Assembly: GCA_949740385.1 (NCBI GenBank)
Contig: CATJJD010000212.1
Coordinates: 1-36,190 of the forward strand
Reading direction: 5' to 3'
DNA: 36,190 nt
DNA from: an uncultured Lachnospiraceae bacterium
Lineage (GTDB): Bacteria > Bacillota > Clostridia > Lachnospirales > Lachnospiraceae
Shown: positions 1 through 6,809 of the stretch, in pieces
How positions within the stretch are numbered: the first letter of the stretch is position 1
Layout: every line of letters begins with the position of its first letter
Notes under the pieces: model-generated
What the model was told of the DNA's origin: nothing
Database searches by the model: none
What the model saw: only the letters and a program-made list of their open reading frames with translations
Position numbers and translations under genes: made by a program

Positions 1-943
1 CCCCACCCCTCGCACCACACATACAACCCCCCCTATGACCCCCCCAAGCCCCACCCCCCCCCACCCCCACAACAACCCCAACCATCCACCCCTCTCCACG
101 GCCTTCCTTACGCCCCTCTTCACGGCCCTTTTCACGGCCTTCCCTACGGCCCTCTTCACGGCCCTTTTCACGGCCTTCCCTACGGCCCTCTTCACGGCCT
201 TCCTTACGGCCTTCCTCACGGCCCTTTTCACGGCCCTCCCTACGGCCCTCTTCACGGCCTTCCTTACGGCCTTCCTTACGGCCTTCTTCAATGTACTGTT
301 CCATCAGTTCGCACACAATATTGATCCCCCTTTCCTCTGTTTTCAGTTCTGCCATCCGTCTGGAAAATACGGGAAACTTTGGATTATCTACCATTTCCTT
401 TGTGAAGCATGACATGAGCGCCGCAATGTCTGTGCCGTCGTCACACACCGTATTTACAAAAATCCGGTGCAGTCCATCTTCTACAACATCTCCAGTCTCA
501 CGGATCACATTGTCAACATGATAAATCGTCTTTCCTTTCTTAAAAACATCGAACTCTGATATATATATCACATATACCTCTACAACATCTTTAAACGCCT
601 CTCCGGTCTGAGACTCTTTGACCGTGATACTCGAGGCGTTGAACCGAACTCTGCGTGCATGGTCATCACCTGGCGAGCGCTGAACCTCAATGTTACACTT
701 TACGCCATCTCCAAGCGTACATAGCGCATCCAGCCTTACGGAACGTCCGTACAGGTTCCGCCGGCTACTCTGGACAACCACATCCTCCACAATCAGTCCC
801 GGGTCTTCAAGAAGAACCCTGAGCATTTCCTGACAAAACTCTGTGCTGTCTGCCAGCGCTTCGAAAAATACGTCGTTGATCGGGCGGAACTGCCTGACCC
901 TCTCAAACTTCTCTTTCAATGACAACTCTTTCGTACTTACCAT
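1..943 (-). CDS. Rpn-family PD-(D/E)XK nuclease, partial at the left edge
   Basis: The reading frame runs from ATG at 943 leftwards with no stop, so the 3' end lies outside the window or is lost by a frameshift. The GGAAGG-type ribosome binding site sits just before the ATG. Residues 1-218 resemble the recombination-promoting nuclease/putative transposase family: an early FRPINDVFFEAL block, then an RLDAL segment (D72) and NIEVQR (E86, Q88), which fit the D-x13-E-x-Q core of PD-(D/E)XK nucleases. Residues 219-282 are sixteen tandem four-residue repeats of the type Gly-Arg-Glu-Glu/Lys-Glu, common at the C-terminus of this family. After the repeats the frame turns into an implausible Gly/Val/Trp-rich stretch coded by G-rich DNA. 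A frame change there would meet a TAG at 33-35, so the true end may be near position 33. Related proteins cleave DNA and promote RecA-independent recombination; that role here is inferred. Confidence 0.8.
   Translation of the reverse strand, partial: MVSTKELSLKEKFERVRQFRPINDVFFEALADSTEFCQEMLRVLLEDPGLIVEDVVVQSSRRNLYGRSVRLDALCTLGDGVKCNIEVQRSPGDDHARRVRFNASSITVKESQTGEAFKDVVEVYVIYISEFDVFKKGKTIYHVDNVIRETGDVVEDGLHRIFVNTVCDDGTDIAALMSCFTKEMVDNPKFPVFSRRMAELKTEERGINIVCELMEQYIEEGRKEGRKEGREEGRREGREKGREEGRKEGREEGRREGREKGREEGRREGREKGREEGRKEGRGEGWMVGVVVGVGGGGAWGGHRGGCMCGARGG
98..289 (-). repeat. Sixteen in-frame 12-bp tandem repeats
   Basis: Sixteen consecutive 12-bp units, each beginning acggcc on the plus strand, fill this interval without interruption; one unit carries acgccc instead. 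Read on the minus strand, each unit encodes four residues (Gly-Arg plus two charged residues, Glu/Lys/Arg). The unit is a multiple of three, so copy-number change would lengthen or shorten the nuclease tail without breaking the frame. Confidence 0.95.
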
Positions 944-982
944 TTCCTTCCCCGCTCTCATCTGACTGTTCTCTGTTACAAA

Positions 983-991
983 ATTATAGCA
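983..991 (-). promoter_or_regulatory. Candidate extended -10 promoter of the Rpn nuclease gene
   Basis: On the minus strand TGC-TATAAT gives a consensus extended -10 about 40 bp upstream of the ATG at 943. No good -35 box is visible at 17 bp, which is acceptable for an extended -10 promoter. Confidence 0.45.
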
Positions 992-1058
992 AAAGGGAAA
1001 GCACATAACAGCATCCCTCAAACTGTTTTTTTCGCCAGGCACAACTGTCCCCTCTTTG

Positions 1059-1091
1059 ATTATAGTATATCATAAATTTTGAAACTGACAA
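1059..1091 (-). promoter_or_regulatory. Second candidate promoter upstream of the nuclease gene
   Basis: The minus strand has TTGTCA (1086-1091), a 16-bp spacer and TATACT (1064-1069), overlapping a TATAAT at 1059-1064. It points towards the nuclease gene and would give a leader of about 110 nt. It overlaps the end of the degraded ATPase frame, so it may be a decay product. Confidence 0.35.
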
Positions 1092-1234
1092 TATCTTCGC
1101 ACTATCTTTTCCGTAACAGATTCCAGTACCACAGGCAATACATTCTCCGTCACATCTTCTGCGAGGATCGGCAGCAGAGTCGTCTTGCCGGAGCCGGACG
1201 GGCCGATGATGGCCGCCGTTTCTCCTGTTTTCTG
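1070..1234 (-). pseudogene. ABC transporter ATPase remnant (Walker A only)
   Basis: A short minus-strand frame, with a TAG just upstream of its first codon and a TGA at 1070-1072, encodes TGETAAIIGPSGSGKTTLL. This is the Walker A/P-loop region of a MacB/LolD-type ABC ATPase. After the P-loop the sequence becomes unrecognisable. The Q-loop, signature motif and Walker B are absent, and there is no start codon in frame. This looks like a deletion relic of an ABC exporter that also included the permease fragment directly upstream. Confidence 0.6.
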
Positions 1235-1250
1235 CTATGATCATCTGTTT

Positions 1251-1517
1251 TTATTCCTTCACCTGCAGTAATTCCAGCGGCCCTGCCTTCGTTACCACTG
1301 CACTTCCCACAATGGCAGCAATCACACTGCCTGCAAAGTACGAAGCCGCCGCAATCCCCATCGCAGGACTGACCGCTTCTGTTACCACATAAATCACAGC
1401 CAGCCCAAACAGAACGCAGGCCACATTTAATACCAGCAGCTCGAATGAGAGCGTCAGCCGGACCGGCATGACCCCGACGCCGAACACCCGCAGGATTGCC
1501 GCCTCACGCCGTCTCTA
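1251..1517 (-). pseudogene. FtsX-like permease C-terminal fragment
   Basis: About 85 codons follow an in-frame TAG near 1518 and read RRREAAILRVFGVG followed by two hydrophobic segments, ending in GPLELLQVKE. This matches the last transmembrane pair and C-terminus of FtsX/MacB-type permeases, where an RR-E-A-LR-GA-like loop precedes the final helices. The rest of the permease (several hundred residues) is missing. It abuts the ATPase remnant, so the two probably came from one exporter operon. Confidence 0.6.
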
Positions 1518-1539
1518 ATATTATTAACATATAAACAAC

Positions 1540-1574
1540 GGGTGCTTTAAAAGCTAAAAGCTCTTAAAGCACCC
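1540..1574 (-). terminator. Hairpin downstream of tgt, probable terminator
   Basis: A perfect 11-bp stem, GGGTGCTTTAA (1540-1550) with TTAAAGCACCC (1564-1574), encloses 13 nt. On the minus strand it is followed by GTTGTTTATA, a moderately T-rich run, so it could end tgt transcripts about 220 bp after the stop codon. The U tract is imperfect. Confidence 0.45.
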
Positions 1575-1792
1575 TCCCTTACATCTGACATTATCCTACA
1601 CTGCTATTACCGGAAGAATACGCCACGGAACTACCCGGATTCGGCTGATTCCAAACAGATGCAGCGTCCTTACCTGTCCCCCCGGCTTCCGGCATTGAAA
1701 TCAATTCCGTCAGCTGATATTAATTCTGCAATTCATGAAAATGTCTTACAAACGGAAGAGCCCCCTTTGGAACGGAAATAATGCTGCTGTTA
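1575..1792 (-). other. Non-coding stretch downstream of tgt
   Basis: No convincing gene is seen here. A 34-codon minus-strand frame (1591-1695, starting MPEAGGTGKDAASV) is low in complexity, has no clear ribosome binding site and resembles nothing I recognise. It may be a remnant of a small protein gene. Confidence 0.3.
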
Positions 1793-2965
1793 TCATGATT
1801 CTGGCTTCCCCCATTCTTCATCTAAGCGTATCTGTTCTTTTCCCTCATCCGCCTGCCCCATCCGATAAAGCTTCTCCTCCTTATACGAACGAAACCGCCC
1901 TTCATCCAGCGCCTCCCGGATCTCCGCCATCATCGTATTATAGAAATACAGATTGTGCAGCACGCAAAGCCGCATCCCCAGCATCTCCTTCGCCTTTAGC
2001 AGGTGGCGGATATACGCCCTGCCATACGTCCGGCACGCCGGGCAGCCGCAGCCCTCCTCGATGGGGCGCATGTCCTTCTCGAACTTCTGATTAAAGAGAT
2101 TTAACTTCCCCTCGTTCGTGTACACATGCCCGTGCCGCCCGTTGCGGCTCGGATACACACAGTCAAAAAAGTCGATTCCCCGCTCCACGCCCTCTAAAAT
2201 ATTGGCCGGCGTCCCCACCCCCATCAGGTAGGTTGGTTTGTCCGCCGGAAGGTGCGGCACCGTCTCGTCCAGTATATGGTACATCTGCTCGTGGGTCTCC
2301 CCCACCGCAAGTCCCCCAACCGCATAGCCGTCCAGCCCAAGCTCCGCGATGCGCTTCGCGTGGTCGATGCGGATGTCGGAAAAAATCGCCCCCTGGTTGA
2401 TGCCGAACAGAAGCTGATTTTGGTTAATGGTATCCGAAAGACCGTTTAACCTCGCCATCTCCTCCTTACAGCGCACAAGCCAGCGGGCCGTCCGGTCCAC
2501 CGAGGCCTGCACGTATGCCCGGTCCGCAAGGGCGTTGGGACACTCGTCAAAAGCCATTGCGATGGTGGAGCCGAGATTCGACTGAATCCGCATGCTCTCC
2601 TCCGGACCCATAAAAATCTTCGCCCCGTCGATGTGAGAGTTAAAATAGACACCCTCCTCCTTAATTTTCCGAAGCCCCGCCAGGGAAAACACCTGAAATC
2701 CTCCGGAATCCGTCAGAATCGGCCGGTCCCACACCATAAACCGGTGCAGCCCTCCCAGCTCACGGATCAGCTTATCCCCGGTGCGCACATGCAGATGGTA
2801 CGTGTTGGACAGCTCCACCTGACAGCCGATCTCCTTTAAATCCTCCGTGGACACCGCGCCCTTTATGGCCGCCACCGTCCCCACATTCATAAACACCGGC
2901 GTCTGAATATCCCCGTGCACCGTGTGGAAGCAGGCGCGCTTTGCGCGCCACTCCCTCTTTAACAA
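1793..2965 (-). CDS. tgt: Queuine/preQ1 tRNA-guanine transglycosylase
   Basis: The enzyme exchanges guanine-34 of GUN-anticodon tRNAs (Asp, Asn, His, Tyr) for preQ1 in bacterial queuosine synthesis. The 390-residue protein has the normal family length. The DSGGFQ motif carries the general acid/base (D86) and GIDFFDCVYPSRNGR carries the nucleophile (D268). The zinc ligands are in CGCPAC (C306, C308, C311) and H337. The start appears to be TTG at 2965: upstream in frame there is only QRAEYE before a TGA, with no ATG or GTG, and AAAGGG lies about 11 nt before the TTG. It has its own promoter, so it is probably independent of the preceding MATE gene. No other queuosine genes are in the window. 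Confidence 0.95.
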   Translation of the reverse strand: MLKREWRAKRACFHTVHGDIQTPVFMNVGTVAAIKGAVSTEDLKEIGCQVELSNTYHLHVRTGDKLIRELGGLHRFMVWDRPILTDSGGFQVFSLAGLRKIKEEGVYFNSHIDGAKIFMGPEESMRIQSNLGSTIAMAFDECPNALADRAYVQASVDRTARWLVRCKEEMARLNGLSDTINQNQLLFGINQGAIFSDIRIDHAKRIAELGLDGYAVGGLAVGETHEQMYHILDETVPHLPADKPTYLMGVGTPANILEGVERGIDFFDCVYPSRNGRHGHVYTNEGKLNLFNQKFEKDMRPIEEGCGCPACRTYGRAYIRHLLKAKEMLGMRLCVLHNLYFYNTMMAEIREALDEGRFRSYKEEKLYRMGQADEGKEQIRLDEEWGKPES

Positions 2966-3048
2966 CTCATACTCTGCCCTTTGTCATTCTCCGTATTTCT
3001 TTATGTCCTGTCATTCCGACAGCAGACACTCCCAATGGAAGTACAGAC

Positions 3049-3077
3049 AGTATAACAAACTTAACGCACATTTTCAA
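3049..3077 (-). promoter_or_regulatory. Promoter of tgt
   Basis: The minus strand carries TTGAAA (3072-3077), exactly 17 bp, then TATACT (3049-3054), a good SigA-type promoter about 80 bp upstream of the tgt start codon. It lies in the 153-bp gap after the MATE gene. Confidence 0.65.
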
Positions 3078-3118
3078 TCCGTACAGCAGAAAGTCTGTGC
3101 ACCGGAAAATACATATAT

Positions 3119-4510
3119 TCAAAGGAAAGATGCCTGCTGCAGCGCAGCCCGCACGGGATACGCATGCTCCCGCACATGCTTCCGCCACACCGCAATTCCC
3201 AAAAGCCCCCGAAACGCCAGATCCGCCGCGTACCCGGCCCATATGCCGTACAGCCCGTACCCCAGACGAATGCCAAGCAGCCAGGAGACGCCCACATTGA
3301 GTGCCGAGCCCGCGATCACCATAAAAAACGGAACCTGCACATCCCCGATGGCCTTTAAGCTGCTCACCATAAGGGCTGCCACGCTGCGGCACAGCTCCAC
3401 AGCCACGTCAAAGTACAAAAGTCTGACGCAGGCATCCAGCATCCCCTCGTCCTCCACATACAAAGAGAGAAACGACCGCCCGAACAGAATTGCAAAAAAG
3501 CACAGAACAAGCGTCGCGCCGAGCGTGAGCCGCATACATTTCCGGAAGCATAAAAGTGCCCGCTCCTCCTGCTGCATCCCGATGCTCATGCCGATTGCCG
3601 TGGCTGCTGCCAGCGGCACCGCAGAGGCCGGCAGCGTCAGGTAATTAAAAAGATTTCCGCAGTACCCCTTCACCATAAGCGCCCGGGTGCCAAGACCCGC
3701 GATCAGAGACATTACGGCCGTCTGGGAGATCAGATAGATCACCCCTTCCATCCCGCCGAAAAACCCCATCCCGAAAATTTTTCTCGAAATTTTTGGAAAG
3801 TCACCCCGGGAAAGAATACGAAAGCCGCTGCTTCGAAAATGCTCGTTTCGCCGCATCCGCTGGAAATAAAAGCAGACGCCGAGCAGCTGGGCCAGCACCC
3901 CTGCCAGTGCATACTGGTAAATGCGCTGCCGGTCAAAAGGAACGCACACCAGAATCAGCCCGTTCATCAGCACGCAGCTGCCGTTGATCAGCACATTTCC
4001 CATCATCGCCGTCTTCATATCCCCGACAGCGCGGAACGCCGCGGCGCTCGTCATGGCGATTCCCTGAAACACCGAAAGCCCAAGAGCCACCCCAAGATAC
4101 TCTCTCGCCATGGAAAAAAGCTCATCCGGCGTCTGCATGAGCGTCAGCACAAAGCCGCCTGCGAACACCCCAACCGCCCCGGGAATCAGGGCGAGAAGCA
4201 CATTGTCAAGGATGCTGACCACCCAGATCTTTCCCCCTGTGACATACTCCCTCTTCCCACTGCAGGCCGCCAGCAAAATTCCCTGTCCCACATAGGACAC
4301 CGCGTACAGATTCAGCATCAGCGAAAGAAAGCTCCCGGCTCCCGTTGTGGCCGCCACCGCATTTTCTGAAAAACGGTTCAGTATCAGCTGGTTGAGACTG
4401 CCGATCAGAAACGTTAAGAGCAGCTCGAACACAATCGGGACAAGCATCCGGTAAATCGAATCCCCGGACTCAGAAATCCATCTCTTTTGATTTATCCTCA
4501 TCACCTTCAT
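3119..4510 (-). CDS. MATE family multidrug/metabolite exporter
   Basis: This is a 463-residue polytopic membrane protein with about twelve hydrophobic segments in two repeated lobes, typical of MATE antiporters that use Na+ or H+ gradients to export organic compounds. Features consistent with the family are the early VPIVFELLLTFLIGSLNQ helix and the repeated AAAFRAVGDMKTAMMGN and ALMVSSLKAIGDVQVPF segments, one per lobe. Its 5' end overlaps the preceding DUF5722 gene by 41 bp (4470-4510), indicating translational coupling and membership in the glycoside operon. The ATG at 4510 has a poor ribosome binding site; the ATG at 4501 is preceded closely by GAAGG and could be used instead. Its substrate is unknown; export of an aglycone or toxic by-product released by the operon's glycosidases is an inference. 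Confidence 0.88.
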   Translation of the reverse strand: MKVMRINQKRWISESGDSIYRMLVPIVFELLLTFLIGSLNQLILNRFSENAVAATTGAGSFLSLMLNLYAVSYVGQGILLAACSGKREYVTGGKIWVVSILDNVLLALIPGAVGVFAGGFVLTLMQTPDELFSMAREYLGVALGLSVFQGIAMTSAAAFRAVGDMKTAMMGNVLINGSCVLMNGLILVCVPFDRQRIYQYALAGVLAQLLGVCFYFQRMRRNEHFRSSGFRILSRGDFPKISRKIFGMGFFGGMEGVIYLISQTAVMSLIAGLGTRALMVKGYCGNLFNYLTLPASAVPLAAATAIGMSIGMQQEERALLCFRKCMRLTLGATLVLCFFAILFGRSFLSLYVEDEGMLDACVRLLYFDVAVELCRSVAALMVSSLKAIGDVQVPFFMVIAGSALNVGVSWLLGIRLGYGLYGIWAGYAADLAFRGLLGIAVWRKHVREHAYPVRAALQQASFL

Positions 4511-5750
4511 GCACCACAGGGTGCAGCAGTCTGTCGTACAGCTCCTCCCCGATAAACTCCCTCGCCCAGCGGATGCACTCCTCCTCCCGATTCGTCCCCA
4601 TCGCCTTCATGGCCTCATAGACCGGCCGCCTTCTCCCCGGCGAACCGTCCATGCTTCGCTCCCGTATTCCAAGACGAAGCCCGAATTCCTTCGGGTTGTC
4701 CAGGTACGCGTGAACCGTCATCCAGAGAATGCCGGACAGCGCCGTCACCTTCTGATAAGCCAGAATGTACCCGGCCGCCCCCTGCTTCTCCGTAAACCCG
4801 TCGTATCCTGCGTGAAAGCCCTGCTCCGACAAAATAATCGGCCTGCGCTCCCCCTCGTACAGAAACGCCTCCTGCCCCATGTAGGCGTGCAGAACCTCGA
4901 TGTTTTTAAAGGTAATCTTTTTCGTGTCAAAGTAAAAGCCGGCGGTCCGGTCATTGTAAAAGTCCGGGAAATGCAGATCCTCCGGGTACGGATGGTACGC
5001 AATTCCCCACCCGAAATCCCCCTCCTCCTTCGCAAACCGGCACACCAGATCCACCACCTCACGCCCCGGATACGTGCCGAGCGGCCGGTCCGCATAAAAG
5101 CGCTCCCCCCAGCAGTGGTCCAGAGACAGAAACACCTGCGCGTGCTCCCAGTATACGCGGGCCGCCTCCCAGGTGAGCCGCAGCGCCTTCGTGTACTCCC
5201 TGCAGTACGCTTCCGCCGTCTTCTCCCCGGCATTTCCCCAGATGCAGCCGCTGTTCACCTCGTTGGACACGATAAAGCCGGTGATTCTGCCGTACCCTGC
5301 GTCGTCCGCCATATAGCGGCAGGCGAGAAACTCCACAAAGGCCCGGTAATAGCTTCGCCCCGTCTCCGTATCCATGGAAAAGGCGCTGATAAACGCATTC
5401 TCATCGCTGCTGTCGAAATCCGGGTGCAGCACCTTTTTAAGCAGCGCCTCCTCCCTGTGGCTTTCAAACCGCTCCGGCGCGTTCAAAAGAATGGCCGTGG
5501 CGGAAATCCCGTACTGCCAGGCAAAAAGGAGCTGCCGGTCGATGGCCGCCACCGCCTCCGCGTCAAACCAGTACTTTCGCCCTTCGCACACAAAAGAAAT
5601 CGCATCCGCCGGCGGCTCCTCCCACATAAGAGCCGGCAGATTGATGTTGATCAGCGTGTGCTCGATTCCAAGCTCTCTCAAATCCTCCGTACCGCAGCCG
5701 AGCGCCTTCTTCGCGGAAAACACCTCCCTGTCATGCGTATAGATCCCCAT
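4470..5750 (-). CDS. DUF5722 protein, putative clan GH-A glycosidase
   Basis: This 426-residue cytoplasmic protein (no signal peptide) resembles the DUF5722 family, whose activity I do not know to be established. It has the hallmarks of a TIM-barrel retaining glycosidase. GFIVSNEVNS carries Asn163-Glu164, the Asn-Glu pair of the acid/base in clan GH-A, and RPIILSEQGFH carries Glu309, placed like the nucleophile at the end of strand 7. LSLDHCWG, AYHPYPEDLHFPDF and GILWMTVHAY are also typical barrel segments. A GAGGAGG ribosome binding site precedes the ATG at 5750. It follows the PHP gene by 67 bp and overlaps the MATE gene. In this locus it probably cleaves a second sugar or linkage in the imported rhamnoside; the substrate is not deducible. 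Confidence 0.75.
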   Translation of the reverse strand: MGIYTHDREVFSAKKALGCGTEDLRELGIEHTLININLPALMWEEPPADAISFVCEGRKYWFDAEAVAAIDRQLLFAWQYGISATAILLNAPERFESHREEALLKKVLHPDFDSSDENAFISAFSMDTETGRSYYRAFVEFLACRYMADDAGYGRITGFIVSNEVNSGCIWGNAGEKTAEAYCREYTKALRLTWEAARVYWEHAQVFLSLDHCWGERFYADRPLGTYPGREVVDLVCRFAKEEGDFGWGIAYHPYPEDLHFPDFYNDRTAGFYFDTKKITFKNIEVLHAYMGQEAFLYEGERRPIILSEQGFHAGYDGFTEKQGAAGYILAYQKVTALSGILWMTVHAYLDNPKEFGLRLGIRERSMDGSPGRRRPVYEAMKAMGTNREEECIRWAREFIGEELYDRLLHPVVHEGDEDKSKEMDF

Positions 5751-5767
5751 AGCGCCTCCTCTCTAAA

Positions 5768-5801
5768 TTTAAATCCTGATATAATTATATTTCGATTTAA
5801 A
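5768..5801. repeat. AT-rich inverted repeat inside the glycoside operon
   Basis: TTTAAATC (5768-5775) and GATTTAAA (5794-5801) are perfect inverted arms around an 18-nt AT-rich loop containing TATAAT on the minus strand. It sits between the PHP and DUF5722 genes and could be a weak internal promoter, an operator or an mRNA processing hairpin. No good -35 box is visible. Confidence 0.4.
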
Positions 5802-5817
5802 ATCCACTTTCCCACAT

Positions 5818-6792
5818 TCAGAATCCCATCTCATCCAGATCCCAGGCGTTCGTCCAGGCCCGCTTTCCGTCTTTTCGCATCAGCACCGCCCGGACGGCCC
5901 CGCCGAACTCTCTTCGCACTGCGGAGAGGGGAATCTCGGCGTGCGTGATGCTGTCCGCCCCGTCGTATATCGCCCAGGCATTGTTGATGCCGCAGTCCTT
6001 CATCATCACGGAGCAGACCGGGCCGCAGTCAATGACAAGCCGGTCATTTTCCAGATATATCCCCTCAATCAGCGGGCCGTTTGACGCGTAGAGATGGCCG
6101 GCGCAGATGGCGTCCGTCACCGCCCGGTAAGTAAGCTCCCTCGCCTTTATCATCGTAAACCCGCCGCAGGAGTCAAAATCTGGCCCCGGCCCCCCGCCGG
6201 TCTCGTACACCGGCGGATTGTGGTTGTCGTCCGTCGCGATGGGAAAGGCTCTTCTGCCGCTCTTTACCCAGAGATCGTACTGCTGATCCCCGTAGCCGGC
6301 CCCGGTGGAAACCTCCGCGCCGTAGTTGAACACCTCAAAGCATGTGATGCCATGCAGCGCCAGAAAATCCTCCGTGTGCTCCAGCGACCAGGCCGGATGA
6401 TTGTAATTGACGATAAAGCCGGCTTCCCGCAGCCTTTGAATCATCTCATTGATCTTTTCACTGTCGTACACCACCGGTCTCTCCACCATCTGCGCCCTTT
6501 CCGGGTCGAGGGCCAGCGCGCACAGGTGGTCTGCAATCGGATGCCCGCCCTCGCCCTTCCTGCCGTCATTGTTGACCTCGTAGCCGGCCAGCGGAAGAAA
6601 ACGCTCCTCCGAAAGCTCCTTATGATACACATAGCGGTTGTGGTCCGTGAAGGCCACAATGCTGTATCCCCTCTCCATGTACAGCTCCTTCACCTGCTGC
6701 GGCGTCAGCATGCCGTCCGAGTAAGTCGTGTGGCAGTGAAGATTCGCCTTATAAAAATTTCCCTCTGCGGGAATCAGATCCGTCCGCCCCAT
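5818..6792 (-). CDS. PHP-domain (CehA/McbA-like) metallohydrolase
   Basis: This 324-residue protein has the polymerase-and-histidinol-phosphatase metal-binding fold. Likely metal ligands are NLHCHTTYSDG (H19, H21, D26), AFTDHN (D50, H51), E72, YNHPAW (H132) and ATDDNH (D188, H191). The family hydrolyses phosphoesters or related bonds with a di- or trinuclear metal site. Members close to CehA/McbA are often found in carbohydrate loci with unknown substrates. The C-terminal 100 residues (from about 230) look like a small beta-rich domain. There is no signal peptide, so it should act in the cytoplasm. GGAGGATAAGGCT precedes the ATG. It lies 17 bp after the ADP-ribosylglycohydrolase-family gene in the operon, suggesting it processes a sugar phosphate or ester from the imported glycoside. 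Confidence 0.8.
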   Translation of the reverse strand: MGRTDLIPAEGNFYKANLHCHTTYSDGMLTPQQVKELYMERGYSIVAFTDHNRYVYHKELSEERFLPLAGYEVNNDGRKGEGGHPIADHLCALALDPERAQMVERPVVYDSEKINEMIQRLREAGFIVNYNHPAWSLEHTEDFLALHGITCFEVFNYGAEVSTGAGYGDQQYDLWVKSGRRAFPIATDDNHNPPVYETGGGPGPDFDSCGGFTMIKARELTYRAVTDAICAGHLYASNGPLIEGIYLENDRLVIDCGPVCSVMMKDCGINNAWAIYDGADSITHAEIPLSAVRREFGGAVRAVLMRKDGKRAWTNAWDLDEMGF

Positions 6793-6809
6793 AGCCTTAT
6801 CCTCCTCTC

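Noticed and set aside
98-289. Possible CRISPR array
   Set aside because: Units are 12 bp with no spacers and lie in frame inside a protein gene; they are protein-coding tandem repeats.
35-412. Plus-strand 125-codon frame over the tandem repeats
   Set aside because: It is the complement of the Gly-Arg-Glu repeat and gives only Phe-Thr-Ala-Leu repeats; the minus-strand nuclease frame continues well beyond it.
4509-5948. Long plus-strand open frame of 479 codons
   Set aside because: It is antisense to the DUF5722 gene and extends past its start, is rich in Arg/His/Pro/Leu with no domain, and has no ribosome binding site. High GC with biased third positions produces such frames.
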